Assembly: GCA_021234155.1 (NCBI GenBank)
Contig: JAJEKV010000011.1
Location: 23,740,101 to 23,804,100, forward strand
Direction: 5' to 3'
Origin: Isoetes taiwanensis
Taxonomy: Eukaryota; Streptophyta; Lycopodiopsida; Isoetales; Isoetaceae
Length of the DNA stretch: 64,000 nucleotides
Shown here: positions 23,593 to 33,613 of the stretch, piece by piece
Numbering within the stretch: the stretch's first letter is position 1
Layout of the letters: each line of letters starts with the position of its first letter
The notes under the pieces: generated by a model
The model's input: the letters and a program-made list of their open reading frames with translations, nothing else
Database searches by the model: none
Told to the model about the DNA's origin: nothing
Program-made: the position numbers and the translations under genes

Positions 23593-26197
23593 GGTATAAA
23601 TTTATACCCCACGGGTTGAAATGAAAACCCGTCGGTATAAATTTATACCACAGGTGGTGGGTCCACCCAGTCCATAAGACTCTCATCACCTTGAGATTTT
23701 GTTTTCCTTGATCTCTCCAGCATCGTTCTTCTGTATGCATTCCTTCTGTATGCATTTGTTTGATAATTTGAAGTACTTCAGCCTGCTTGTATTGACCATA
23801 AATTGTATTGACCATAAATTGTAATAATAGACGTCCAAGTCACAATGTCTTGATGTCAAAAACTAGAGTTGCCTCGTCAAGCTTGATCTTAACAATTAGC
23901 CGACATTGTATTTAGCACTTTTGGAGATTGTGGCGACAAAAAGAGCTTACCAAGAAACTACAATGGAAGAACCCTATTAAATCTTACGTAGTTTTTATTA
24001 GAAAGGAACCTTAACCTTTTCTTACAAAACCCAACACACATATTACTTTGAATCAAAAGAACATGTGATCGTTTTTCAATTAGTGCCAACTCCTTGGCGA
24101 TTTCTTGGGGAGATAGTGAATACAATTTTCATTTTCATTTTCAACACAAACATAAAAGCACGTGTTGAAAATAAAAGAGAACATCTTACAAGACAATTCT
24201 CAAGGCTTTTACAAGAAAACGAATTACCAAGTGAAGCATGCTCCCATTTTCCCACCTCAAAGTATGCCTCGGAATAGACTTGGTCCTGGCAGCTAGACCC
24301 CCTAAATTCGGTCTTGCAAACACATCCTTCATGACATCCATTTGCATCTTCATTTCCCCTTGGTTATATTTTTGAAGCTAGAAAAAATTCAATATTTTGT
24401 CATTTTGTCCATTTGAGACACAAGATCAGTCAGATATACAAGATAGATAGCCGGCTCTAATTCCTTCTAGATCATCCAAAAAGCTTGTAGTTATGAACCT
24501 AATTCAGCATAATGAAGGGTGGAATTTGTAATTTACAAGAGTGCAAATTGGCTACGTTGCTACTTGGCTTTATTGAGCAACTCTAATCGTTTTCACTAAC
24601 GCCTTTTGACTAGAGTAGTTCAGGTTCTGAAAATTAGTGATATACACGACATGCCCAAATATGCCAAGCAAAGTACTTAATCATAACTACAATCCTGGGG
24701 AAATCTGATAAACCACAATATGCACTCTTTCTTAAAATCAGAGCTGTTTTGTCAAAAAAATAGCTGGAAAATAGAGTCAACCAAGCTTGCTATTGCTCCG
24801 TGTTGAGTCTCCACAAGGAGTTTTCAAACTAATAACAAGTTATTTTAGCTGGATAAATCCTCCACATCTGACTCATTTTTAACCTCTAATTTCTCTAATC
24901 CCTCCTACATCTGCACCTGTGTCATATTTGCATCTAATATCTGCCACTAATATCTGCATCTGTGAAATATTTGCATCTAATATCTGCCACTAATATCTGC
25001 ATCTGTGAAATATTTGCAAAAAGAAACATGCTTCGAATGGAGTAATGCTCCATGAACTAGTGCAAGGGAAAAAGAGATAGAAGCTTCTACACAGTAATGC
25101 GATCCGCGGTCCAAGATCTGAACCTGTGTATCAATATCCAAGATCCAAACATTGTGTATCAATATCCAAGATCCGAACTTCTAAATCTGCCAGAAGAACC
25201 TGTGCTACCAGAAGAATCGGCTACAAAAACCTGTATGCCGACCCATTCAAAACACATTCAATACCTGATAATATCTCCGGCTTGTGCGTTGTATCTCCGG
25301 CCTGTCAGACGCCTAAACCAATCCAAGCAAAACAGAGTTTGGGCAACGCAAATAAACATTGTTCTCACCTGGACAAGTTCCAGTGGTGATATTCCTGGAT
25401 TTGCAGATGCACACAAAGCCTTTGGCGGTGCTGCTGTTGTTGCTTATGCAATCACTGCAATTAGTAGCCTCTTTGGGTTGCTTCCAACCCAACCGTGAAA
25501 CCCAATCGTGGGAACCGAAACCCATTCGTTGTCTGAAAACCCATTCCACATCTGAGAAAACTTGACGAAGATGTGGGCCGATTAAAACCCTAAAAAAAAA
25601 ACAAAAAAATCTTCTTTAAAGCTTCTTCAGACTAAGAAACAAACCTTCTGCATCACTAAGAAACTGTTGCCGCACCAATAAGACACCTAAATCATTCGAT
25701 TATCACAACCCTAAAGCTTTCCCAGCACACAGTTTTCCTAGCCTCGGTATAAATTTATACCGTCAAAAGCATCTGCCATGTTTTAGCCAGGCAAAAATCA
25801 TGTTATAACCATGAAAGATCAAGTTATAACCATAAATAAAATTCCGTTTACAAGACATTTCTTGTGTTATTGAATTTATAAGGAAATGTTTTTCAAGATA
25901 ATGTATTGAATTTAAAAGGAAATGTTTTTCAAGAGATCTCATGGTATAAATTTATACCGTGACTTCCTTTTTAAAAAATTTCGGTATAAATTTATACTGC
26001 TCTCAGCATTTTCATGTGGGGAGACGGTATAAACTTATACCGCTTGAGCTCACTGGCGGTATAAATTTATACCACTCGAGTTCTTTCCCTGTGCTGCTTG
26101 AGCTCACGTGGTAGAAATTTGAGCTTACATGGTATAAATTTATACCGTTTGATAAATTCGTTGTATTGTTTGAACTCACCCGGTATAAATTTATACC
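23593..26197. repeat. Nine dispersed copies of the 16-bp palindrome GGTATAAATTTATACC
   Basis: Exact copies are at 23593, 23634, 25746, 25943, 26058, 26131 and 26182; one-base variants are at 25983 and 26026. A degenerate copy (GGTAGAAATTTGAGC) is at about 26109. Most are extended to CGGTATAAATTTATACCG. The copies after 26020 are spaced 32 to 73 bp apart within GAGCTCAC-containing spacers. The core holds TATAAA on both strands. The palindrome was not noticed elsewhere in the window. Its function is unknown: candidates are a transposase subterminal binding site, a bidirectional TATA element or a protein operator. Confidence 0.85.
24924..25018. repeat. 43-bp tandem repeat, about 2.2 copies
   Basis: The unit ATATTTGCATCTAATATCTG followed by CCACTAATATCTGCATCTGTGAA is present at 24924-24966 and 24967-25009, with a partial third copy. 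A second small duplication of TGTATCAATATCCAAGATCC lies at 25125-25175. No function is evident. Confidence 0.85.
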
Positions 26198-28684
26198 GTC
26201 CAATAACGTGGGGAACATTAAAGCTTTCGAACTAACACTAAAAAACACCTTTTATGAAACAACCATGTTGTATGATTACCTGGCCATGTTGTATGATTAC
26301 ATTTTGGAGCAACTCTAAGGCGAAGCTAACAAGTTGCATGTTGTGACTCAAACGATACTGAGGTTAGCATGCGGGTTGCAGTTTCATTGGTAGACAATGC
26401 TGAGGAACGTATACTCATTGGCAGAGGACACGAATAGCTCTAATGACCATGGTCTCAACATGTCAGACGACAACATGCATTCTGAATTAGCCGCAGTGTA
26501 ACTTTGTTCAAAATGAAAAATCTACACATTTTTTACAATTTTGTTCAAAAATTTGTAGTGATTTCAAAACTTTAAATGCGATTGCCTTTTTTATTAAAGC
26601 TCTAATGCACTTGATGTTTTATTCAATGTCTATTTTTTTTTAGTCTTTGAAATTGCTACTATTTTTCATGCTAAACTACGGGGCTAAAAAGGGGTACCAA
26701 ACAATTTTGCATGGAAGTTAAGTTGAATTAGCCCCTCAAAAATAGTACCTAAAATATTCAAATTGTCACACTTGTCACAAATTTACCTCGAAAAGGGACC
26801 TTTTTGAGGGAATTTTAGGGAATCTTTCAAAGATTCCTTTTAAAGTGCGTTTGGAGCAAATAAGTGCGTTTCATTTTAAACTTTGTTACGTTCGTTTGAA
26901 GATGCTTTTTGCAAGGCTGAATTACTGCATTATATAGCTCAGAACAGGGGCAGACTTGAAATTGTAAATGTGCTTAGATATTATTGCAGATAGATACATT
27001 TGTTTGCTATTTAATAATGGATATGGTTCGCATGCTTAATTCTCTACTGCTTGCTTTTATTTATTCATCTATATAATGGTAATACCCTGTTGGTTATGGC
27101 ACTGCCTTTATTTTTAGTCATCTATATAATGATAATATGATTTCTGCATAGCTTAGAGACCTTCTTTGGTTGAGGCACCTGGCGCAATTTTGCATGAACA
27201 ATGGATATCTTGACTTGAACCGTGGATATGATGACAAGGATTGATATTGAAGCATGCAAAATATATGTAGGGAGTTGTTTACACAATGGTTAAAGCATAT
27301 CACGAGAATATGGAGCTACTAATAATGTATTTGAAATCTGACTATTAGCTACGAGTATATTAGGGCAGAGACGTTCTACATAGAAACTTAATTTGCAGAT
27401 TGTCCAGGGTCCTTTTACTGACACGGATTAAGGGCTGGCCACTCATAGCTCAATATGACCTATGCATCTTAGCTAAACTTTAAATGATGCATTAGGTGTA
27501 ATCTACAATATGCTCAGAAAAACAGGCCCCTTGAACGGTATAATTAAGGGCATGCTATTTTACTTGCCTTGGTTCTAGGGTGTAGAAAAATCTTTTCTCC
27601 TTGTTTTTTTATAGGATTCAAGCAAGGTGAAGGGTGATAAACTTAAAAGACCCAATGACACCTGCTAGTAGCTTAGGCTTTTACCCATGTTCTTGGCTAA
27701 CTGTCCTCTGGTTCTACTGCAGGTAACAGGGTCTTTTACTCCTTGCTATGTTTCTTTAGCATGTTACGAATATTTTGAAACTGCTCAAGACAGTTGCAGA
27801 TGCTCAAGAGGAGTGTTTCAATACATTTCAAATGACATTGGCTGATGCCTTAATTTTACATGGTATTTGTAATGTTTTTCTACTAGAGAGGCAAATAATG
27901 ATGGCCTACTTTTTACTACATAAGGCAATCTCTACTTTAAAGGATTCTAGCCTTGTAAAATGTCTAGGGATTGTGTTTCATGACTATAATTAAATATTGG
28001 AAGTTTCTTATGTAACCATGTCTTTGGCCTAAGTTCAAATGCACCTGGTTGATCTTAGGGCTGCTTATTGAATCATGACTTGTTCTTGCAAAGATCATGT
28101 CATGATTAAAGTTATGAAGGTCTTAGGACCTGATTGACTTAAAAGGTTTTTTTTCTTATCCCCAGTTTATTGGTTATACCAATAGCCAAGGTGTGGTTAC
28201 TTTCAGGTGTTGTCTTTTCTTTTATTCTATTTTACTAAAAAATTCTTATTTCACTTATATAGGGCATTGGCATTGGCATTAGCGAGACCTATGACAAGAA
28301 CAAACTAGCAGAAAGAAGGGGAATGCATTGAGAAACAGAGGTAATAGGACAATCATTGTTTATGAAAGTATTCCACTTGAAGCTAAATTGTAGACCATAT
28401 TTGGCACTTAAACTAATCTTTTGGCATTGGCCTGGGCTAACTCTTATTAGGGGTGTGTTCACCAATCTTGATAAGAAAGATGATATTTTGAAGAATCTAA
28501 GTGAGCATTTGTCCACTTGTTTGCCATTTGGCTTTTTTATAAAAAATGTGCACTTGCGATAAGAGTTAGGCAATATAGGTAGGGTAGGGCTTTGGCAACA
28601 AGGTCCTACTCTCCTTGTTGCATGCTTTTATTTATGACTTTGGCCCACCCCGACCTACGGTAGGAGGAAGGTTTTTTTTATTAA

Positions 28685-31600
28685 GTAATGATAGAATGCA
28701 GTATTATGTGTTGCTCACAAGAGATGAAACTTGTGGAACCATGGGATTTAAGAAAATAAGTAAGTTGTATAAGTGGACTTCCTCGAGATATTGAGCATTT
28801 TGGCTTTGCTACGACGTTATGTAAGCTCGGAATATTAAGCTAAGGTAATTTTTTGAAAGATGGAGGCTAATGTGACTTGATACATTTGTGCACTTGTTAA
28901 ACCATGAGTTGTATTTACGCTTTATACAGACGAGACTTTCTGGCGCTCGTGGCAATTTTGTAAGCATGAGATCCTAGCACTTGTGAAACTCTGAAATTTA
29001 GCACTTGTGAAACTCTGAAATTTAAGGGATAAGGGATGATGTTATTTAGGAAATTCATTGCCATTAAATTTTTTTTTTTTTTTTTTACGTTTCTAAACCT
29101 AATTCTAGTGCTCAAATATTTTTGTAAAACTCCAGAAAAAACAGGGTCGTTGGATCTGGACTCTAGGTTCAGATGTTGATTATAAACGAAGATGGGTTTG
29201 TACACCTTACGACCATGGTCACCTCTCCACCCTAAGGTATGAGGGTTTTCTTATTTAGATCTGTGAGCAGACAAGAGTCCAGGTGATTTATGGCAATAAG
29301 CATTTGAAGCAAAATATGTTGCCCGGATCTGAGCGCTACTGGAATTCCGATGTGTTCTACTAGCTGAGAATTGAGAGGGAACATAGAGCATTGAGCCGTC
29401 TGGCAAAGCAAAAGCCTTACATGGAAGCAAAAGTAGTGTTGTTCCTGCCATCAACTATTGGAATCCTATTGGATTTGTGTGGTCAGCATCGTTATCGATG
29501 ATGGTGTTGGGACAATTTCCATTGAAAGGGCATCTCTATAGCCTAAGGCAAGCTTGAGCAAGCCGGAGGCAAAGACCAAAAACGATTCCATGGAGAAATC
29601 ATTTGATCTTCAACAAGCACTTTCGGGTTTGAGATTATACTTTGCATTTAGATGCTTAACACATGTATATACCCTGAATAATCTTGAAAATTATAGTGCT
29701 TAATACTTTTATCTGATTTTGCACAATCATACAACTTTTAATTTGAGTCAAGATTATGCTTAGTGCATGTAGATAGAAACAGTTCTCTATTGTAAATCTA
29801 GCATTTGCATCTATCATAATCATTAAGTGGCGATTGGTCCGAACCCGTGATTGCAAAAGGCTTTAACAGATCTGGAGGTTTGGGTACATTATTTAACATG
29901 TTTTTCAACTTATGAGCCATTCGAGTTTTGCTGCAGAACAGGGCCTGTAAAAACTTGGTTATATGCATGTATTCGCTTTGTTATTTTAACATGGACCTGA
30001 GTCTCTAAATTCTATTCCCTGGGGATTGATTACATAGCTTAGCTTTGTGTATCGTGATTACATACTTTGCTTTCGACCATAAAGCACAGCTATAGACATC
30101 ATTGCATCTATACATCTATGATCTATGCATCCGTGTGATGTATGTTGGGTTAAGGCAAGTCCGGATCCTAATAAAATTTAAAGTAACGACTTAATGTATG
30201 AGTCCAACATGAATGGACATGCGCTATTAATATGGTCCTCCTATTAGTTCTTGCATGAAGTTGATGTTGTAGGTCCTTTTAATTCTAAAGCATGAATATC
30301 TCTCACGCAAAGGGGTTTGAGGGCATAAGTTTTAATGCATTTGACACAGATTAGAGCTATTGGAAGCTTTGCATGTTGCATAGATCTGCCACGGATCCAG
30401 AAGTTAAGGAGATGTGCCTTTTAATTCTACGGCATAGATGCATGCTCTGGCGTAGAAGCTTTTCTCTTTAGTCAGAAAACAAGGCCCAGAACATCATAAT
30501 TATCTTCTTCGGCTAGCATGGTCGCGATATAGATGCTTGTCACATTTGTAGAGCCGATTATGCATTGTTTATGTAGAGCATACTAACATGGTCATTTGAC
30601 ATTAGTAAAAGCTTGTGCATGTTAGTGGATTAACTTGTGTAGCAAACGTTCGTTTGAAGATGCTTTTTGCAAGGCTGAATTACTGCATTATATAGCTCAG
30701 AACAGGGGCAGACTTGAAATTGTAAATGTGCTTAGATATTATTGCAGATAGATACATTTGTTTACTATTTAATAATGGATATGGTTCGCATGCTTAATTC
30801 TCTACTGCTTGCTTTTATTTATTCATCTATATAATGGTAATACCCTATTGGTTATGGCACTGCCTTTATTTTTAGTCATCTATATAATGATAATATGATT
30901 TACGCATAGCTTAGAGACCTTCTTTGGTTGAGGCAATCGTGAGAATTTTGCATGAACAATGGATATCTTGACTTGAACTGTGGATATGATGACAAATGGA
31001 TTGATATTGAAGCATCGCAACAAGATATGTAGGGAGTTGTTTACACAATGGTTAAAGCATATCACGAGAATATGGAGCTACTAATAATGTATTTGAAATC
31101 GACTATTAGCTACGAGTATATTAGGGCGTAGACGTTCTACATAGAAACTTAATTTGCGCGATTGTCCGGGGGTCCTTTTTCGACACGGATTAAGGGCTGG
31201 CCACTCATAGCTCAATATGACCTATGCATCTTAGCTAAACTTTAAATGATGCATTAGGTGTAATCTACAATATGCTTTCGAAAAAAGCAGGCCCCTTGAA
31301 CGGTATAATTAAGGGCATGCTATTTTACTTGCCTTGGTTCTAGGGTGTAGAAAAATCTTTTCTCCTTGTTTTTATAGGATTCAAGCAAGGTGAAGGGTGA
31401 TAAACTTAAAAAGACCCAATGACACCGCTAGTAGCTTAGGCTTTTACCCATGTTCTTGGCTAACTGTCCTCTGGTTCTACTGCAGGTAACAGGGTCTTTT
31501 ACTCCTTGCTATGTTTCTTTAGCATGTTACGAATATTTTGAAACTGCTCAAGACAGTTTCTAGCAGATGCTCAAGAGGAGTGTTTCAATACATTTCAAAT

Positions 31601-31914
31601 GACATTAGGCTGATGCCTTAATTTTACATGGTATTTGTAATGTTTTTCTACTAGAGAGGCAAATAATGATGGCCTACTTTTTACTACATAAGGCAATCTC
31701 TACTTTAAAGGATTCTAGCCTTGTAAAAATGTCTAGGGATTGTGTTTCATGACTATAATTAAATATTGGAAGTTTCTTATGTAACCATGTCTTTGGCCTA
31801 AGTTCAAATGCACCTGGTTGATCTTAGGGCTGCTTATTGAATCATGACTTGTTCTTGCAAAGATCATGTCATGATTAAAAGTTATGAAGGTCTTAGGACC
31901 TGATTGACTTAAAA
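28685..31914 (+). repeat. 3.75-kb direct repeat, unit 4 (3' truncated at the hAT right arm)
   Basis: It follows unit 1 for 3,230 bp and stops at CTGATTGACTTAAAA, where it passes through a poly(A) run into the right hAT arm; the last ~520 bp of the unit are missing. It is the most diverged copy, with many small changes at CTG/CAG sites, for example 30471-30555 and 31135-31165. Confidence 0.85.
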
Positions 31915-32157
31915 AAAAAAAAGCCCGTAAAGCGAAAACCTTCGTTTAAACTTATTTGAACCTTTTTTCGCCGCGTAGTTTAAACCGGAAGGTTTCGGCT
32001 CACTCAAAAAAAAAAAAAAAAAAAAAATCGAAAAGAAAAAAAAAAAATCGCGTATTAAATACGAAAAATACGTATTTTTCCCAAAAATACGTATTTTTGT
32101 ACTTTATACGTCTGAAAAAATAATTTCATACGTACAGAACCTATCCCTGAATGGATT

Positions 32158-33233
32158 TACAACCTCTATTATGAATATAGTCCAATAAAAGTTTGCAGAA
32201 TACTCAAGAGGAGATGTTTCTTATGCGAATCTATTCCGAAACATATTTTCCCATGAATTGGGTGGACAACTACAAGTTTGGTGGAAGAAGAAAGCTCTTT
32301 CAGTAGGTAATCATGATCTTAGCCATTGCATCGTCATGTTGGGCATCGGGCTTTTAGATGTTACAAACAAATAAGATGGTGTTTGTCTTTAACTTGGGCA
32401 TTCTTTCAAACAGGGATAGGTTCAATACGCTGTACGTTTTATACGAAATATGTATGAATTGTATGATACGGCACATATTTGCCGTATAAAACGTAAAAAA
32501 TACGGCAAAAAAATTTCCGGCGTCGGAAGATTTTCGCGTACGCGAAACCTTCTAATTCGCATACGCGAAAGTTTTTTTCGCATATGTCTATCATGTCTAT
32601 CATGTTTTTAGCGTCTGCCGATCTGAAGGTTTCACAGACGCTGAAAAAAAAAAATAAAATTTATTTTTTTTCAAGTCCATGTTTTTCGTTTACAGACGCC
32701 TGGGGAAAAACTTTCAGCGTCGCGCGAAAACGAAGGTTTCACAGACGCGGAAATTTTTTTTTTCCGGCCGGTGACTAAAAAATACGTAAAATATGTATTT
32801 TTCAAAAAAATACGTATTTTTTAACTTTATACGTTTAGATTTTGTAAGTATAGAACCTATCCCTGCTTTCAAAGCGTGCAGTTGGTAGATCACATTGCTT
32901 AGATCATAAATTGGACATTGTTCTCTATTTTTTTCTTCTTGCCTGCAGCTTCTTATATTCAGCTGCATACATGGACATGCCATCATACCGTTTTGAAGTT
33001 GCTATCAGGCTGTATAATCATTTTGATCTATAAGTAGCATTCATATTGTCATACTGATGTATTGTTAGAATGTTGATTAATGTCATGGGATTTCCTCTCC
33101 ATATCACGGCAAATGTGGGGCGTATTATATGTTGTCTTAGAACATAGATTTCACATATAATAAGATCAACCAGATAAGGTGCTAGCCATTAATGGACATC
33201 GAATTAATGGCATGCATTTGTGCAAACAGATAA
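32158..33233. other. Remaining intron sequence of the cytokinin receptor remnant
   Basis: Apart from the 455-bp hAT element, no exon or repeat terminus was recognised here. The stretch separates CHASE exon 3 (ending near 10876) from the next exon at 33234. Confidence 0.5.
32411..32865. mobile_element. hAT-type non-autonomous element, 455 bp
   Basis: It begins CAGGGATAGGTTCAATACGC and ends AGAACCTATCCCTG, with a perfect 8-bp duplication CTTTCAAA at 32403-32410 and 32866-32873. The first ~100 bp are closely similar to the left end of the element at 3278. The interior has GCGTACGCGAAACC-type palindromic subterminal motifs and no coding capacity. It inserted in the same intron as the 21-kb block, 262 bp from its right end. 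Confidence 0.9.
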
Positions 33234-33610
33234 GTAGGTGGAGTATCTGATTTTGAATCTTTGGTCAAAAACCTGCTGAGGCAGCTTGTTGAAAGTCAGG
33301 CTATCATTGTAAATATTTTCGATGTCACAAACCAGTCAATGCCATTGGTCATGGATGGTCCAAACGTTTTCAGATGAGTTGGACACTCATGTTAATCGTC
33401 TGGACTAGCTCAAGAATATTAGTTTGGTCCCCTTAATTGAGCTAGTAGGTAAATGTCAATCCATCATAAATGAATTGAACAGGCTTTTAAAATTTCAGTT
33501 TCAGGTCATGTAAGAAGCCACCCATTCGATGGTTAGCAATAGCAAGTGTTGGTTGAACATTTGTGATTGATTTACTTGTTGCGCAGTTGAGTTGTTGTAT
33601 TTTGCTTCAG
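33234..33610 (+). pseudogene. Cytokinin receptor histidine kinase remnant, continuation (end of CHASE, TM2)
   Basis: The frame from 33234 reads VGGVSDFESLVKNLLRQL, then SQAIIVNIFDVTNQSMPLV, which directly continues the CHASE-domain protein interrupted at 10876. After about 33363 the frame changes (DELDTHVNRLD reads one frame over) and stops appear. A second exon, about 33505-33609, reads CKKPPIRWLAIASVG, a stop, then TFVIDLLVAQL, matching the second transmembrane segment that follows the CHASE domain in AHK-type receptors. The histidine-kinase, ATPase and receiver domains expected downstream were not found before 36.8 kb, so the gene is both interrupted and truncated. Confidence 0.8.
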
Positions 33611-33613
33611 TAT

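Larger units (their letters stand above)
23086..26888. mobile_element. 3,803-bp insertion in array unit 3 with ~30-bp inverted termini
   Basis: The ends are near-perfect inverted repeats: the left begins TAACAAGGTTTAAAATGAAA and continues CGCACTTATT, and the right is its complement with one mismatch. Comparison with unit 1 shows a 2-bp CG target duplication (23084-23085 and 26889-26890), or ACG if the last terminal base is counted as target. Secondary inverted copies (AAGTGCGTTT, GGGAATCTTT) lie just inside both ends. There is no recognisable transposase. The interior is AT-rich and carries the palindrome cluster and several short tandem repeats. A non-autonomous DNA transposon is the simplest reading; the superfamily is uncertain because a 2-bp CG duplication is unusual. 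Confidence 0.7.
21123..28684 (+). repeat. 3.75-kb direct repeat, unit 3 (carries a 3.8-kb insertion)
   Basis: It is collinear with unit 1 to 23085 and again from 26891. Subtracting the 3,803-bp insertion and its 2-bp duplication leaves about 3,757 bp. Small substitutions and indels are more numerous than in unit 2 and again cluster at CTG/CAG positions, for example 22238-22276 and 27165-27245. Confidence 0.85.
10994..32149. mobile_element. 21,156-bp block bounded by hAT-type termini and a perfect 8-bp target duplication
   Basis: The left end at 10994 starts CAGGGATAGGTTC and the right end at 32149 finishes GAACCTATCCCTG. The flanks carry a perfect 8-bp duplication AATGGATT (10986-10993 and 32150-32157). 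Left arm (10994-11174) and right arm (about 31915-32149) carry the same subterminal motifs (TACGTATTTTT, GCGAAACC) as the small hAT elements at 3278 and 32411. The arms end in poly(T)/poly(A) tracts, and between them lie three complete plus one partial 3.75-kb direct repeats with two nested insertions. The block sits in an intron of a cytokinin receptor remnant whose exons flank it. I infer that a hAT element carrying one unit inserted, then expanded internally. No transposase was recognised. Confidence 0.75.

Noticed and set aside
25097-25498. 133-aa ORF in the 3.8-kb insertion
   Set aside because: Overlaps other open frames and direct repeats on both strands and shows no known motif.
11411-31065. 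Recurring short open frames in each array copy (for example MYKPIFVYNQHLN, MKLLKTVADAQEE, MPNSYRKCTFF)
   Set aside because: They repeat only because the DNA repeats, have no recognisable domain, and overlap on both strands; they are not supported as genes.
10994-32149. LTR retrotransposon explanation for the 3.75-kb direct repeats
   Set aside because: No TG...CA ends, primer-binding site, polypurine tract or gag-pol coding sequence; the copies are adjacent to each other in a tandem array.
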